64,000 bases of DNA from CAKRPJ01 sp934376955 (GTDB lineage: Bacteria; Bacillota; Clostridia; Lachnospirales; Lachnospiraceae), in assembly GCA_934376955.1 (NCBI GenBank), contig CAKRPJ010000009.1, positions 17,083 through 81,082 of the forward strand, given 5' to 3'. The notes beneath the pieces are model-generated. The model was not told the DNA's origin, ran no database searches, and saw only the letters and a list, made by a program, of their open reading frames with translations. This document shows positions 53,328 through 63,741 of this stretch, piece by piece (positions within the stretch are counted from its first letter, which is position 1; every line of letters begins with the position of its first letter). Position numbers and translations under genes: made by a program.

Positions 53328-54641
53328 ATGAGACAGAGATGGCATTACCGGATACGAAGGATCAGGGCAAAGCGTCCGCTTATTTGTGCGGCTGTGATGA
53401 GCGTGATGGTGGCTGCGGCATTTTTGCTGTTTGCAGGGAAAGGAGAAAAGTGGCTGCACATTTTATCAGATTGCAGCAGACAATATGGGATCCGGGTGGC
53501 AGAGGTGATCCTTGAGAGCTGTTTTCCGGAGATTTCGGAGAAAAAATATGCCTTTGCCATCGACAGGCAGATTCCGCTTCTGGCATGGCTTGGCGAAGTC
53601 GGTGGCACAGAAAACACAGAAGCCCCAGAGAAGCCATCCGGCAATGCTCAGAGGTCAGAAGCCTCTGCCGGAAATACCGATGGCACAGAAAACTCAGAGA
53701 AGCCATCCGGCAATGCTCAGAGGTCAGAAGCCTCTGCTGGGAATACCAGCGATACAGGAAGCGCAGAAACCCCATCCGGCGAAGATCAGGAGGAGAATAG
53801 CCTTCCTGACGATCCCGCAGGTTCAGAATATGCCTCCTCCAATCTGCAGGAGGCAGGTCATTTAGGCACCGGAGGCATTATCATGGAGAAATTAGCGGAT
53901 TATGATTACGTGATGAAAAATTTTTATGAGGTTCACACGAATACAACGGCCGGCAGAGAGCTTATTGACGCAGAGAAATTCCTGAAGGCAGAGCTTATGC
54001 TGGAAAAGAATGAGGATGAACCACAGATATTGATCTACCACACCCATTCTCAGGAGGAATATGCAGATCATTTACAAAATCCGGAGGCGGTGATCACCGG
54101 TGTCGGAACATATTTACAGGAGCTTTTAACGGCGCGCGGTTATCATGTCATCCATGATACAAATGTTTATGATCTGCGGAACGGAAAGCTCGACCGGAGC
54201 AGGGCCTATACATACGCTCTTGATGGGATCAACGGGATCCTGCAGGATAATCCGTCCATCAAGGTGGTTTTGGATATCCACCGTGACGGTGTGCCGGAGG
54301 GCATGCATCTTGTAAAGGAGATAAACGGAAAACCAACGGCCCAGATCATGTTTTTTAACGGTCTCTCCCAGACGCCGGAGGGGCCGATCGAGTATCTGCC
54401 GAATCCGAACAGGGAGGCAAATCTTGCCTTCAGCTTCAGATTGCAGCTTCTGGCAAAAAGAAAATATCCGGGATTTACGAGGAAGATATACCTGAAGGGC
54501 TTAAGATACAATCAGCATGTCCGGGCGCGGACGGCACTTATCGAGGTCGGCGCCCAGACGAATACATTTGAAGAAGCGAAAAATGCGATGGAACCCCTTG
54601 CGGATATTCTGGATCAGGTGCTGAGGGGTTACGACAGGTGA
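53328..54641 (+). CDS. spoIIP: Stage II sporulation protein P
   Basis: 437 residues from ATG 53328; a GTG at 53304 is possible. Membrane anchor (~20-40), variable linker, and a C-terminal amidase/endopeptidase domain with the zinc motif IYHTHSQE and DIHRDGV. With SpoIID and SpoIIM it thins septal peptidoglycan for engulfment. The linker holds two copies of a 23-residue unit (PSGNAQRSEASAGNT core). Its last 13 bases overlap the convergent MATE gene. Confidence 0.92.
   Translation: MRQRWHYRIRRIRAKRPLICAAVMSVMVAAAFLLFAGKGEKWLHILSDCSRQYGIRVAEVILESCFPEISEKKYAFAIDRQIPLLAWLGEVGGTENTEAPEKPSGNAQRSEASAGNTDGTENSEKPSGNAQRSEASAGNTSDTGSAETPSGEDQEENSLPDDPAGSEYASSNLQEAGHLGTGGIIMEKLADYDYVMKNFYEVHTNTTAGRELIDAEKFLKAELMLEKNEDEPQILIYHTHSQEEYADHLQNPEAVITGVGTYLQELLTARGYHVIHDTNVYDLRNGKLDRSRAYTYALDGINGILQDNPSIKVVLDIHRDGVPEGMHLVKEINGKPTAQIMFFNGLSQTPEGPIEYLPNPNREANLAFSFRLQLLAKRKYPGFTRKIYLKGLRYNQHVRARTALIEVGAQTNTFEEAKNAMEPLADILDQVLRGYDR
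53631..53748 (+). repeat. Tandem 69-bp repeat in the spoIIP linker
   Basis: The block beginning AAGCCATCCGGCAATGCTCA occurs at 53631 and 53700, 69 bases (23 codons) apart, with only two differences over the next ~48 bases. Preceding GGCACAGAAAAC is repeated too. Such a near-identical in-frame repeat is prone to length change. Confidence 0.85.
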
Positions 54642-55990
54642 AGCCGTTTTTCCCAGCTGCCCCTAAAGTAGAAATATGAGGTTAAAAGGGAACAGACGAT
54701 CCAGCCGAGAGGATAACCGAAGCCTACAACGGCAGGGGTGTTGATAAACTGTGTGATCACATACAGATAGATCTGACGGAACAGGACATAAGAAAACAGC
54801 ATGACGAGCATGGGTGTTTTTGAGTCTCCGGCACCGCGCAGGGATCCGGAAAAGATCTGTGTCGCACAGCAGGTAAAGGTCAGGGTGCTGTTTGTATGGA
54901 TAAACAGAACACCATAGCTAATCACAGAGGGATCCTGATTAAACAGCGATACAAACTGACCTGCGGTAAACCAGAGGATCGCAGATATAGCGATGGTGAT
55001 GGCGGTTGACATATAGAAGGCCGTCATGGAGCCGCGCTTGGCGCGTTTGATATCCTGAGCACCGATATTCTGGCTCACAAAGGTCGTGGCTGCCTGATTC
55101 ATGCTCTGGAGAGGAAGGAAGATGAACTGATCGATCTTTGTATAGCAGCTCCAGCCTGCCATGCACGCGGAGCCGAAATAGTTTACATAAGACTGAACAT
55201 AGACGTTTGAAAAGCTTGTCAGGGACTGCTGGAAGCCGGCCGGAAGTCCGATGGACAGGATCTGTCGGAACGTAGGGCGGTCAATACGGAGATCCTGCCA
55301 GACAAGATGATAGCTGCCGCCATCCAGAGTGAGAACTACAAGGACTAAAGCAGCGGAAATAAACTGGGACAGGATCGTTGCATACGCCACGCCGGCGATC
55401 CCAAGATCAAACACGATCACAAAGATAAGATCGAGTACCGTATTTAATATGCTGGAAAAGCAGAGGAATAAAAGGGGGCGTCTTGTATCTCCGACTGCCC
55501 GCAGCACCGCACTTCCCATATTGTAAATGAGAAGACCGGAGATGCCGGAAAAATAGATCCTTAAGTATTCGGATGCAGAAGGAAGAACATCCTCAGGAGT
55601 AGACATAAAACGAAGCATAAAGGGAGTAAAAAGAACACCGATTCCGGTAAAGAGGATGCTTGCGATAAATGTGACCATCATCGTTGTCTCGACGGCCAGA
55701 TGAAGCTTGCGGTCATCATGGGCTCCATAGTGGCGGCTTATGACAACGGTGGCGCCGATCGAGGTGCCGGTAAAGAACATTACCATTGTGTTGATGATGC
55801 ATGTTGTGGATCCAACAGCGGCCAGAGCCTCCGTGCCGACAAAATTTCCGACGACAAGACTGTCAACCGTGTTGTAAAGCTGCTGGAACAGATTCCCGAT
55901 CAGGAGAGGGACCGAAAAGGATAGAAGCAGCTTCCAGATCGATCCGGTGGTCATATCCATACTTTTGGATGCTAGTTTTGGGTGAGCCAT
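54629..55990 (-). CDS. MATE family efflux transporter
   Basis: 453 residues, twelve membrane segments in two halves. Cation-coupled drug/metabolite exporter family (NorM/DinF-like). N-terminal SVPLLIGNLFQQLYNTVDSLVVGNFVG and AALAAVGST are typical. Substrate unknown. It is monocistronic, converging on spoIIP with a 13-base overlap of the coding ends. Confidence 0.92.
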   Translation of the reverse strand: MAHPKLASKSMDMTTGSIWKLLLSFSVPLLIGNLFQQLYNTVDSLVVGNFVGTEALAAVGSTTCIINTMVMFFTGTSIGATVVISRHYGAHDDRKLHLAVETTMMVTFIASILFTGIGVLFTPFMLRFMSTPEDVLPSASEYLRIYFSGISGLLIYNMGSAVLRAVGDTRRPLLFLCFSSILNTVLDLIFVIVFDLGIAGVAYATILSQFISAALVLVVLTLDGGSYHLVWQDLRIDRPTFRQILSIGLPAGFQQSLTSFSNVYVQSYVNYFGSACMAGWSCYTKIDQFIFLPLQSMNQAATTFVSQNIGAQDIKRAKRGSMTAFYMSTAITIAISAILWFTAGQFVSLFNQDPSVISYGVLFIHTNSTLTFTCCATQIFSGSLRGAGDSKTPMLVMLFSYVLFRQIYLYVITQFINTPAVVGFGYPLGWIVCSLLTSYFYFRGSWEKRLHLS

Positions 55991-56144
55991 GGCAGAAACC
56001 TCCGTAGATACTTTAGATACTTTTCCGGCCGGAGCGGCCAGATGTGTTTTCTTATAGTTTAAGCTGAAAAAACAGGAATGTCAAATGGAACTTAAGGCAC
56101 CCTAAAGGTGCGGCAGCAAGTCCGCCGCAGGGGGAGGAAAATAC

Positions 56145-56173
56145 TTGCGTGGCAGGGCGAAAGATGCTATATT
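56145..56173 (+). promoter_or_regulatory. Candidate promoter of lepA
   Basis: TTGCGT (56145-56150), 17 bases, TATATT (56168-56173), ~35 bases upstream of the lepA start. Confidence 0.55.
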
Positions 56174-56208
56174 ATAGGCTAGAATTATGAAAGAAAAGAG
56201 GAAAATAC

Positions 56209-58023
56209 ATGGCGGCTGTTGATCAGAGCAAAATCAGGAATTTTTGTATTATCGCCCATATTGACCATGGCAAGTCGACCCTTGCAGACAGGATCATTGA
56301 AAAGACAGGTCTTTTGACCAGCAGAGAGATGCAGGAGCAGGTTCTGGATAATATGGAGCTGGAGAGGGAAAGAGGCATTACGATCAAATCCCAGGCGGTG
56401 CGAACCGTATATAAAGCAAAAGATGGAAAGGAATATATCTTTAATCTGATCGATACTCCCGGCCATGTGGACTTTAACTATGAGGTGTCACGAAGTCTGG
56501 CAGCCTGTGACGGTGCGGTTCTTGTCGTCGATGCCGCCCAAGGAATCGAGGCTCAGACCCTTGCGAATGTATATCTTGCGCTGGATCATGACCTTGAGGT
56601 TTTTCCGGTCATCAACAAGATCGATCTTCCCAGTGCAGACCCTGACCGTGTAGCGGAGGAGATCGAGGATGTAATCGGCTTAGAGGCTCATGATGCCCCG
56701 CGTATCTCTGCAAAGAGCGGATTGAATGTGGAGGATGTACTGGAGGCGATCGTAGCAAAGATCCCGGCGCCCTCCGGTGATCCCAATGCTCCGCTTCAGG
56801 CTCTGATCTTTGACTCCCTCTACGACCCTTATCGCGGCGTGATCGTTTTCTGCCGTATTAAGGAAGGAACCGTAAAAAAAGGAACCCAGATCAAAATGAT
56901 GGCTACAGGAGCTTCTTATGATGTAGTTGAGGTGGGATATTTCGGTGCCGGACAGTTTATTCCCTGCGAGGAGCTTTCTGCCGGAATGGTCGGCTATGTG
57001 ACTGCGAGCATCAAAAACGTGAAGGACACCCGCGTGGGCGATACGATGACAGACAGAAATAACCCCTGCAGCGAGCCGCTTCCCGGATACAAAAAGGTAA
57101 CACCGATGGTATACTGCGGCCTGTACCCGGCTGACGGCGCAAAGTATCCGGAGCTTAGGGATGCACTGGAAAAGCTCCAGCTAAATGATGCCTCCCTGTT
57201 TTTTGAGCCTGAGACCTCTGTAGCGTTAGGCTTTGGCTTCCGCTGCGGCTTCCTTGGACTTCTCCATCTTGAGATCATCCAGGAACGTTTAGAGCGTGAA
57301 TATAATCTGGATCTTGTCACAACGGCTCCCAGCGTAGTATATCGTATCCACAAGACAAACGGAGATGTGATCGACCTGACCAATCCGACGAATATGCCGG
57401 ATCCCTCCGAGATCGAATATATGGAGGAGCCCATCGTCAGCGCGGAGATCATGGTGACGACGGAGTTTGTAGGTGCGATCATGAAGCTGTGTCAGGAAAG
57501 ACGCGGTGTCTATCTCGGCATGGAATATATAGAAGCAACAAGAGCATTGTTAAAATATGAGCTTCCTTTAAATGAGATTATCTACGATTTCTTTGATGCG
57601 CTGAAGTCCAGATCAAGAGGATATGCTTCCTTTGACTATGAATTAAAGGGATATGAAAGATCTGAGCTGGTGAAGCTGGATATCCTGATCAATAAAGAGG
57701 AAGTGGATGCCCTGTCCTTTATCGTGTTTGAAGGCTCTGCTTATGAGCGTGGAAGAAAGATGTGTGAAAAGCTCAAGGATGAGATCCCGAGACATCTGTT
57801 TGAGGTTCCGATCCAGGCAGCGGTAGGCGGCAAGATCATTGCAAGAGAGACGGTAAAGGCGATCCGCAAGGATGTTCTTGCCAAGTGCTACGGCGGCGAC
57901 ATTTCCCGTAAGAAGAAGCTTCTGGAAAAGCAGAAGGAAGGAAAGAAGCGTATGCGCCAGATCGGAAACGTAGAGATCCCACAGAAGGCATTTATGAGTG
58001 TCCTGAAGCTGGATGAGGAATAG
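56209..58023 (+). CDS. lepA: Elongation factor 4 (LepA)
   Basis: 604 residues. Ribosomal GTPase that aids initiation/back-translocation under ionic stress. G1 [10 protein letters not shown]3 DTPGHVDF, G4 NKIDLP, plus the unique C-terminal domain ([23 protein letters not shown]). Start ATG 56209 after AGAGGA. The double-Nudix and hemW genes follow closely, a common lepA-hemW neighbourhood. Confidence 0.97.
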   Translation: MAAVDQSKIRNFCIIAHIDHGKSTLADRIIEKTGLLTSREMQEQVLDNMELERERGITIKSQAVRTVYKAKDGKEYIFNLIDTPGHVDFNYEVSRSLAACDGAVLVVDAAQGIEAQTLANVYLALDHDLEVFPVINKIDLPSADPDRVAEEIEDVIGLEAHDAPRISAKSGLNVEDVLEAIVAKIPAPSGDPNAPLQALIFDSLYDPYRGVIVFCRIKEGTVKKGTQIKMMATGASYDVVEVGYFGAGQFIPCEELSAGMVGYVTASIKNVKDTRVGDTMTDRNNPCSEPLPGYKKVTPMVYCGLYPADGAKYPELRDALEKLQLNDASLFFEPETSVALGFGFRCGFLGLLHLEIIQERLEREYNLDLVTTAPSVVYRIHKTNGDVIDLTNPTNMPDPSEIEYMEEPIVSAEIMVTTEFVGAIMKLCQERRGVYLGMEYIEATRALLKYELPLNEIIYDFFDALKSRSRGYASFDYELKGYERSELVKLDILINKEEVDALSFIVFEGSAYERGRKMCEKLKDEIPRHLFEVPIQAAVGGKIIARETVKAIRKDVLAKCYGGDISRKKKLLEKQKEGKKRMRQIGNVEIPQKAFMSVLKLDEE

Positions 58024-58036
58024 GATTGGAGAAAAA

Positions 58037-59059
58037 ATGAAGCTTACGACTCTTTGTTATCTGGAGAGGGATGACCGTTATCTGATGCTGCACCGGATCA
58101 AAAAGAAACAGGATGTAAATAAAGGCAAATGGATCGGTGTCGGCGGAAAGTTTGAATTCGGGGAGAGCCCCGATGACTGTGTGGTGAGAGAGGTGCGTGA
58201 GGAAACCGGATATACTCTCACCGATTACCGTTTGCGCGGGATCATCTCCTTCTTATTTAATGAGGAGGAGGCAGAATATATATTTCTTTATACGGCCAAG
58301 GGCTTTTTGGGAGAACCGACCGAGTGTACGGAAGGCACGCTTTCGTGGATCAGAAAAAGTGAGATCGACAGCTTGAATCTCTGGGAGGGTGACAGGATCT
58401 TTCTGGAGCTTATAAAGGATGAAGCGAGGGATGTTTTCTCATTAAAGCTCTGCTACCGGGATGACAGGCTGACAAAGGTGATCCTTGATGGAAAGCCTCT
58501 GGAGCTTTTGGAGGTGCTTTCTGAAACGGGAGAGCCTACCGGGATCGCAAGAGAAAGAACTCTGGTGCATCTTCGTGGGGACTTTCACCGGACTGCCCAT
58601 GTTTGGGTAGTACGAAAGAAAGGGGATAATGGCTATGACCTTCTTCTTCAGAAGCGAAGCAGCCGGAAGGATTCTTTTGCGGGCTGTTATGATATTTCGA
58701 GTGCCGGTCATGTTCCGGCCGGAGACAGCTTTTTATGCTCAGCGATCCGGGAGCTTAAGGAAGAACTCGGAATATCAGCAGAGGAAAATGAGCTGGAATT
58801 TGTCGGATATCACGAGGCTGAATATAATGGGGAGTTTTACGGAAGGCCATTTCTTAATCATGAAAAAAGTGCGGTCTATATATACAGACATCCTGTAAAG
58901 ATCGAGGAGCTTACCTTACAGCGAGACGAGGTGGAGTCTGTGCGCTGGATGGAGATCGAGGCCGTACTGTCGGCAGCACAGGATAAAGCTCCCGGCTTTT
59001 GCCTGTTTGAGGATGAGATCCGCATGCTGATCGAAGGGCTCGAAGAACAAAAAGGATAG
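58037..59059 (+). CDS. Tandem Nudix hydrolase
   Basis: 340 residues from ATG 58037, placed after the lepA stop. Domain 1 (~1-135) is MutT/8-oxo-dGTPase-like with a perfect Nudix box (GKFEFGESPDDCVVREVREETGY). Domain 2 (~170-330) resembles IPP-isomerase-type Nudix proteins (HLRGDFHRTAHVWVV); its box has Asp in place of the first Glu (GHVPAGD...RELKEELG). Two Nudix units in one chain are uncommon. It lies between lepA and hemW. Confidence 0.88.
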   Translation: MKLTTLCYLERDDRYLMLHRIKKKQDVNKGKWIGVGGKFEFGESPDDCVVREVREETGYTLTDYRLRGIISFLFNEEEAEYIFLYTAKGFLGEPTECTEGTLSWIRKSEIDSLNLWEGDRIFLELIKDEARDVFSLKLCYRDDRLTKVILDGKPLELLEVLSETGEPTGIARERTLVHLRGDFHRTAHVWVVRKKGDNGYDLLLQKRSSRKDSFAGCYDISSAGHVPAGDSFLCSAIRELKEELGISAEENELEFVGYHEAEYNGEFYGRPFLNHEKSAVYIYRHPVKIEELTLQRDEVESVRWMEIEAVLSAAQDKAPGFCLFEDEIRMLIEGLEEQKG

Positions 59060-59065
59060 AGGTAT

Positions 59066-60223
59066 ATGGAAAAGAAAAAAGAACTGGAATTATACATCCA
59101 CATTCCCTTTTGTGAGAAAAAATGTGCATACTGCGATTTTCTTTCCTTTCCCCGGGGGAAGGATGTTCAGAAACAGTATGTGGACAAGCTGCTCAGTGAG
59201 ATAGAACAAAAGTCAGGGGACTTCCGCGATGCGGAGGTCCCTTCGGTCTTTATCGGGGGCGGCACGCCCTCTATCTTAGAACCGTCTCAAATCAGGGATA
59301 TAATGGGGTGCTTAAGGGAGAGCTTTTGCATCCGAAAGGATGCGGAGATCTCAATGGAGGCCAATCCGGGAACGGTGAACGGAGATAAGCTGGAAATTTA
59401 CCGGCAGGCCGGGATCAATCGCTTAAGCTTTGGCCTGCAGTCTGCTGATAACAGAGAGCTTAAGCTTTTGGGCCGGATCCATACCTGGGAAACGTTTCTT
59501 TTAAGCTATCAAAAGGCAAGAGAATGTGGCTTTAAAAATATAAATGTGGATCTGATGTCTGCTCTGCCGGGACAGACTGTGGAGAGCTGGATGGAAACTC
59601 TGCGCCGTACTGTAGAGCTTATGCCGGAGCATATCTCGGCATACAGCCTGATCCTTGAGGAGGGAACGCCGTTTTTTGAGCGATACGGAGACGGACGCGG
59701 TGAAGGTCTGCTTCCGGATGAGGACGCTGAGAGAGAAATGTATCACCGCACCAAAGAATATTTAAAGGAACAGGGCTATAAAAGGTATGAGATCTCCAAC
59801 TATGCAAGAGAGGGGAGAGAATGCCGCCATAATATCGGGTACTGGAGTAATGTCCCCTACCTTGGACTTGGGCTGGGGGCTTCCTCCTATGTTGACGGCA
59901 GGAGATTTCGGAATGAGGACGACCTTTCCGCCTATCTTGGAGGCAATCCGAAAGCTCGGTTTGATGAGGAGATCCTTTCGATCCGAGATATGGAGGAAGA
60001 ATTTTTTTATGTTGGGCTCAGATTGACATCAGGAGTGTCTCTGGAAGAATTTGAAAACAGGTTCCACATTCGTGCCGAGGAGGTATATCCGGGGATTATG
60101 GAAAAATTTGTAAGGGACGGTGCTGCCGTGATCGAAAACGGACGATTCCGTCTGACCGATTATGGAATGGATGTCAGCAATTACGTAATGGCCGGTTTCC
60201 TGTTCAATGGATCGGAAGGATAA
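59066..60223 (+). CDS. hemW: HemW-like radical SAM haem chaperone
   Basis: 385 residues. Radical SAM 4Fe-4S motif CEKKCAYCDF (CxxxCxxC), GGGTPS, and a HemN C-terminal domain. The residues distinguishing HemW from true coproporphyrinogen oxidase HemN cannot all be judged by eye, but the short N-terminus and the lepA neighbourhood favour HemW. It starts 6 bases after the Nudix gene, with AGAGG upstream. Confidence 0.88.
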   Translation: MEKKKELELYIHIPFCEKKCAYCDFLSFPRGKDVQKQYVDKLLSEIEQKSGDFRDAEVPSVFIGGGTPSILEPSQIRDIMGCLRESFCIRKDAEISMEANPGTVNGDKLEIYRQAGINRLSFGLQSADNRELKLLGRIHTWETFLLSYQKARECGFKNINVDLMSALPGQTVESWMETLRRTVELMPEHISAYSLILEEGTPFFERYGDGRGEGLLPDEDAEREMYHRTKEYLKEQGYKRYEISNYAREGRECRHNIGYWSNVPYLGLGLGASSYVDGRRFRNEDDLSAYLGGNPKARFDEEILSIRDMEEEFFYVGLRLTSGVSLEEFENRFHIRAEEVYPGIMEKFVRDGAAVIENGRFRLTDYGMDVSNYVMAGFLFNGSEG

Positions 60224-60345
60224 AAAAAGACATCTATAGTTTTTTGTAATACCTGTATCGAAAACAGGAAAAATGTGGTAAACTTTAATCAGGCAGCACA
60301 ACAGAGCGTGCGTTTACTGCAAAGAATTTTACAGGGGGAAAAACT

Positions 60346-61554
60346 ATGGCAAAAGAAATGATTGCAATGCTTCTTGCCGGCGGGCAGGGTTCCCGTTTAT
60401 ATGCCCTGACTCAAAAGCTGGCAAAACCGGCAGTACCTTTTGGCGGAAAATATCGCATTATCGATTTTCCGCTGTCAAACTGCGTAAATTCGGGAATCGA
60501 TACAGTCGGGATATTGACACAATACCAGCCCATGGTATTAAACGAGTACATAGGAAACGGCCAGCCCTGGGATCTGGACCGTTTATACGGCGGGGTACAT
60601 GTGCTTCCCCCGTACCAGAAGGCCTCAGGCTCTGACTGGTATAAGGGCACGGCCAATGCGATCTACCAGAATATTTCATTTATTGAGCGGTATGATCCTC
60701 AGTATGTGATCATTCTTTCGGGTGACCAGATCTGCAAGCAGGATTATAGCGACTTCCTTCGTTTCCATAAGGAGAAAAATGCAGAATTCAGCGTGGCTGT
60801 TATGGAGGTTCCGTGGGAGGAGGCATCCCGCTTTGGACTGATGGTTGCAGATGCAGATGACAAGATCACCGAATTTCAGGAAAAGCCAAAGACCCCCAAG
60901 TCAAACCTTGCTTCCATGGGCATCTATATTTTTAACTGGGACGTGCTGAAAAAATATCTGATCGAGGACGAGGCAGATCCAAATTCGGAAAATGACTTCG
61001 GAAATAACATTATCCCGAACCTTTTGAAGGACGGAAGAAATATGTATGCGTACCATTTTGACGGTTACTGGAAGGATGTAGGAACGATCCCGTCCCTCTG
61101 GGAGGCAAATATGGAGGTGCTCGATCCGGAACACAGCGGGATCGACCTGTTTGATGAAAACTGGAAGATCTACAGCAGAAACAGCGGTATGACCGGTCAT
61201 CGGATCAGCAGTACGGGTGTTGTGGAAAATTCCATGATTACAGATGGCTGCCGGATCGACGGTCATGTTAAGCACTCGATCCTTTTCGCAGGTGTGAAAG
61301 TGGAAGAAGGAGCAGATGTGGAGGATGCCGTTGTGATGGGCGGCTCTGTCATTAAGGCGGGCGCTGTCGTAAAGCACTGTATCATTGCCGAAAACGTCAC
61401 GATCGGTTCTAAGGCAATCGTGGGTGCTATGCCGACAGAGAGAGAAAAGGGTGTCGCTACCGTCGGTTCCGGTCTTATGATCTCCGCCGGTGCAAAGATC
61501 GGCCCCAATGCCATGATCGTTAAAAATGTGGAAGGCGGTGAAGAAGTATGGTAA
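60346..61554 (+). CDS. glgC: Glucose-1-phosphate adenylyltransferase, catalytic subunit
   Basis: 402 residues. It makes ADP-glucose for glycogen. Nucleotidyltransferase motif [13 protein letters not shown] with the catalytic Arg region, [27 protein letters not shown], and a C-terminal left-handed beta-helix. AGGGGG precedes the ATG. It overlaps glgD by 7 bases. No other glycogen genes are in the window. Confidence 0.96.
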   Translation: MAKEMIAMLLAGGQGSRLYALTQKLAKPAVPFGGKYRIIDFPLSNCVNSGIDTVGILTQYQPMVLNEYIGNGQPWDLDRLYGGVHVLPPYQKASGSDWYKGTANAIYQNISFIERYDPQYVIILSGDQICKQDYSDFLRFHKEKNAEFSVAVMEVPWEEASRFGLMVADADDKITEFQEKPKTPKSNLASMGIYIFNWDVLKKYLIEDEADPNSENDFGNNIIPNLLKDGRNMYAYHFDGYWKDVGTIPSLWEANMEVLDPEHSGIDLFDENWKIYSRNSGMTGHRISSTGVVENSMITDGCRIDGHVKHSILFAGVKVEEGADVEDAVVMGGSVIKAGAVVKHCIIAENVTIGSKAIVGAMPTEREKGVATVGSGLMISAGAKIGPNAMIVKNVEGGEEVW

Positions 61555-62687
61555 ATTCTAATGCAGATGCTCTTGGTATTATTTTTCCAAACAGCTATGA
61601 CCGTTTAGTCCCCGATCTGGTCAGCGAACGGCTGATGGCATCGATCCCCTTTGCAGGCCGTTACCGCATGGTGGACTTTATCCTATCCGGCATGGCAAAT
61701 TGCGGGATCGGCAATATTGCCGTGATCGTGCGGAACAACTACTATTCTCTGATGGATCATCTGGGATATGGCCGTGAATGGGATCTGGCCCGTAAGAATG
61801 GTGGTCTGGATATAATCCCGCCTTATGCCGAGAATAATATGAAGCTTTATAATGGTCGTGTCGAGGCCCTTGCCAATATTCTTCCTTACCTTAAAAAGCA
61901 TAAAGAAAAATATGTGATCATGGCAGATACGAATATCGCCGTCAATTTCGATTTTCAAGCAATGCTCAAAGAGCATATTGAAAGTGGTGCCGATGTCACG
62001 ATCGCTTATAAGAGAGAGCCGATCCCGGAGATCCTGCGGAATATGGAGGGCGTAAAGGATCTGTTCTATACGCTGAGTCTGGAGGACGGACGGGTGAAAA
62101 AAATCTACATCAACTCCCAGAAGGAGGGAGATGTAAATTTTGGCATGAACATTTATGTGATGAAGCGAGAATTTCTTATCAATGAGATCAATACGGCATT
62201 TGTCCGCGGATATACGTATTTTGAGCGCGATATCCTTGCACCGCAGCTGTGCAAATTTAATGTGCGCGGCTATGAGTATAAGGGCTATATGGCACGGATC
62301 TGCGATATGAGAAGCTATTTTGAGGAAAACATGAAGCTTCTGGAGGAGAAAAATCTGGACGCCCTGTTTGCAGGGGGCCCGGTCCACACGAAGATCCGTG
62401 ACGACAATCCTACCCGGTATATCAAAGGGGCAAAGGCTAAGAACGTTCTTGTGGCAGATGGCTGTGTGATCGAGGGAGAAGTGGAAAATAGTATTTTGTT
62501 CCGCGGAGTAAAGATCGCTAAGGGAGCTAAGGTCAGAAATTGTGTACTGATGCAGGATACAGTCGTTAAGGAAGGTGCGAGACTGGAATATGTGATCACC
62601 GATAAGAACGCTGTGATCAATGTGGGAAAAGAGCTTTACGGGACAGACAGCTTTCAGGTGTTTGTGCCAAAAAATCAGAATATATAA
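61548..62687 (+). CDS. glgD: GlgD regulatory subunit of ADP-glucose pyrophosphorylase
   Basis: 379 residues, paralogue of GlgC lacking the N-terminal GGxGxRL nucleotide motif (here [14 protein letters not shown]), so it is probably non-catalytic. In Firmicutes GlgC and GlgD form a mixed oligomer with higher activity. The beta-helix C-terminus is kept. Translationally coupled with glgC through the 7-base overlap. Confidence 0.95.
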   Translation: MVNSNADALGIIFPNSYDRLVPDLVSERLMASIPFAGRYRMVDFILSGMANCGIGNIAVIVRNNYYSLMDHLGYGREWDLARKNGGLDIIPPYAENNMKLYNGRVEALANILPYLKKHKEKYVIMADTNIAVNFDFQAMLKEHIESGADVTIAYKREPIPEILRNMEGVKDLFYTLSLEDGRVKKIYINSQKEGDVNFGMNIYVMKREFLINEINTAFVRGYTYFERDILAPQLCKFNVRGYEYKGYMARICDMRSYFEENMKLLEEKNLDALFAGGPVHTKIRDDNPTRYIKGAKAKNVLVADGCVIEGEVENSILFRGVKIAKGAKVRNCVLMQDTVVKEGARLEYVITDKNAVINVGKELYGTDSFQVFVPKNQNI

Positions 62688-62696
62688 AATTAAGAA

Positions 62697-62738
62697 GGCA
62701 GAGCAGATATCGATCTTGGATATCTGCCCTGCCTCTTT
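62697..62738. terminator. Bidirectional terminator after glgD
   Basis: Stem GGCAGAGCAGATATC / GATATCTGCCCTGCC, 14 of 15 pairs, loop of seven bases, followed by TCTTTTG; AATT-rich tail on the other strand. It separates glgD and the convergent 3D-domain gene. Confidence 0.8.
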
Positions 62739-62740
62739 TG

Positions 62741-63463
62741 TTACATGATAAGATATACCTCTGCAGTTGTGGTTCCGTGCTGAAGGGTTTCGGCATGTGT
62801 GTTGTAATATACATCAATGTGGTTGCCCTTTACCGCACCTCCGATGTCTTCTGCCACATATTCCACACCGTTGATCATCAGACGGCTTCCGATGGGGATG
62901 ACCCGCGGGTCCACAGCGACGGTGTGCTTTGCTGATGCGAGAGCTCCGGAGCTTGTGCGCCGGCCCCAGCCTTCGGAGCAGCGGTAGCATGGACAGTAGG
63001 CGGTCAGGCGGAAGTTTCCGAGGGCGACCATATCTTCGGTTTCCTCATCTTCCTCGTAGCAGCTGCCGGCAGAGTATTTAAGGACACGGGACAGCGTGGA
63101 ATCGCCGGAGGAAAGACGGATCGTGTAAGCACTGTCCGGAAGCAAAGCCCAGTCAACGACCACATGGAAGCCGTGATCTCCGGTGCCGACCCCCTGAGCC
63201 TTCAGGTCGCTTCGGTATTCATTGGCGGTGGCAGTTAAGGAAGCCTTAACTTCTCCGGTTGCATCCTCGGTAACGGTCACGGTAACATCCTGGGCTTTAT
63301 CAGGAGTGGAGGGATCCCAGAGCCATCCGGAGATGGTATTTCCCTCCACACTGTCCAGATGACCGTGTATCTGAGACGTATTTGCGTAGGCACAGACAGC
63401 GTTCAAAAGAACGAGCAGAAGAACGAGGGCAGTGCCGGAAATCAGTCTTTTTGTTATTTTCAT
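62741..63463 (-). CDS. Secreted 3D-domain protein
   Basis: 240 residues from the ATG at 63461-63463 (AAAGGAAAGG upstream). Signal peptide ~1-27 (AVCAYA cleavage region), an N-terminal beta-rich domain (GHLDSVEGNTISGWLWDP type, ~30-135), and a C-terminal 3D domain (~150-240) with the three conserved Asp in AVDPRVIP, AEDIGGA and HIDVYY. 3D domains are found in lytic transglycosylase-like wall enzymes (Sps/YocH/MltA fold). A cell-wall hydrolase role is likely. Confidence 0.87.
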   Translation of the reverse strand: MKITKRLISGTALVLLLVLLNAVCAYANTSQIHGHLDSVEGNTISGWLWDPSTPDKAQDVTVTVTEDATGEVKASLTATANEYRSDLKAQGVGTGDHGFHVVVDWALLPDSAYTIRLSSGDSTLSRVLKYSAGSCYEEDEETEDMVALGNFRLTAYCPCYRCSEGWGRRTSSGALASAKHTVAVDPRVIPIGSRLMINGVEYVAEDIGGAVKGNHIDVYYNTHAETLQHGTTTAEVYLIM

Positions 63464-63596
63464 TATTTCAATATCCTTTCCTTTTATGTTACACAACCGA
63501 AACAAACGTAACATAAATGTAATAAATTAGAAACAATTTTATATTTTACACATTTTTTCGGATTTGTCAAGTCTCTCCGGGATCATGCCCCTTTTA

Positions 63597-63652
63597 GGTC
63601 TTCGACTGAGATAAACGCTCTGCGAGGATGCGCAGTGGTTCTCATAGGAATA
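63597..63652 (+). repeat. Dispersed ACTGAGATAAA repeat, copy at 63.6 kb
   Basis: CTTCGACTGAGATAAAC followed by GAGGATGCGCAGTGGTTCT and GGAAT; matches the 22.9-kb copy block by block. A small hairpin CTGCG/CGCAG lies inside. It is located between the two 3D-domain genes. Confidence 0.6.
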
Positions 63653-63661
63653 TAATTAATA

Positions 63662-63709
63662 AGAGCGGCTGCTCCGCAGATAATCCTTCATCTGCTTTGC
63701 AGCCGCTCT
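63662..63709. terminator. Hairpin, probable terminator of the last gene
   Basis: Stem AGAGCGGCTG / CAGCCGCTCT (ten pairs) with inner CAGAT/ATCTG. It lies ~30 bases after the stop of the minus-strand 3D gene; T-rich sequence on the minus side is weak (AATTATATT). Confidence 0.55.
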
Positions 63710-63741
63710 ATAGCCGGGGATATCCCGATATTATTTTTTGT

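Noticed and set aside
53631..53748. CRISPR-like repeat
   Set aside because: It is a two-copy, in-frame protein repeat in spoIIP with no spacers.
60240..60345. Promoter for glgC
   Set aside because: No -35/-10 pair with acceptable spacing was found; a small CCTGT/ACAGG hairpin (60252-60268) is present but gives no clear role.
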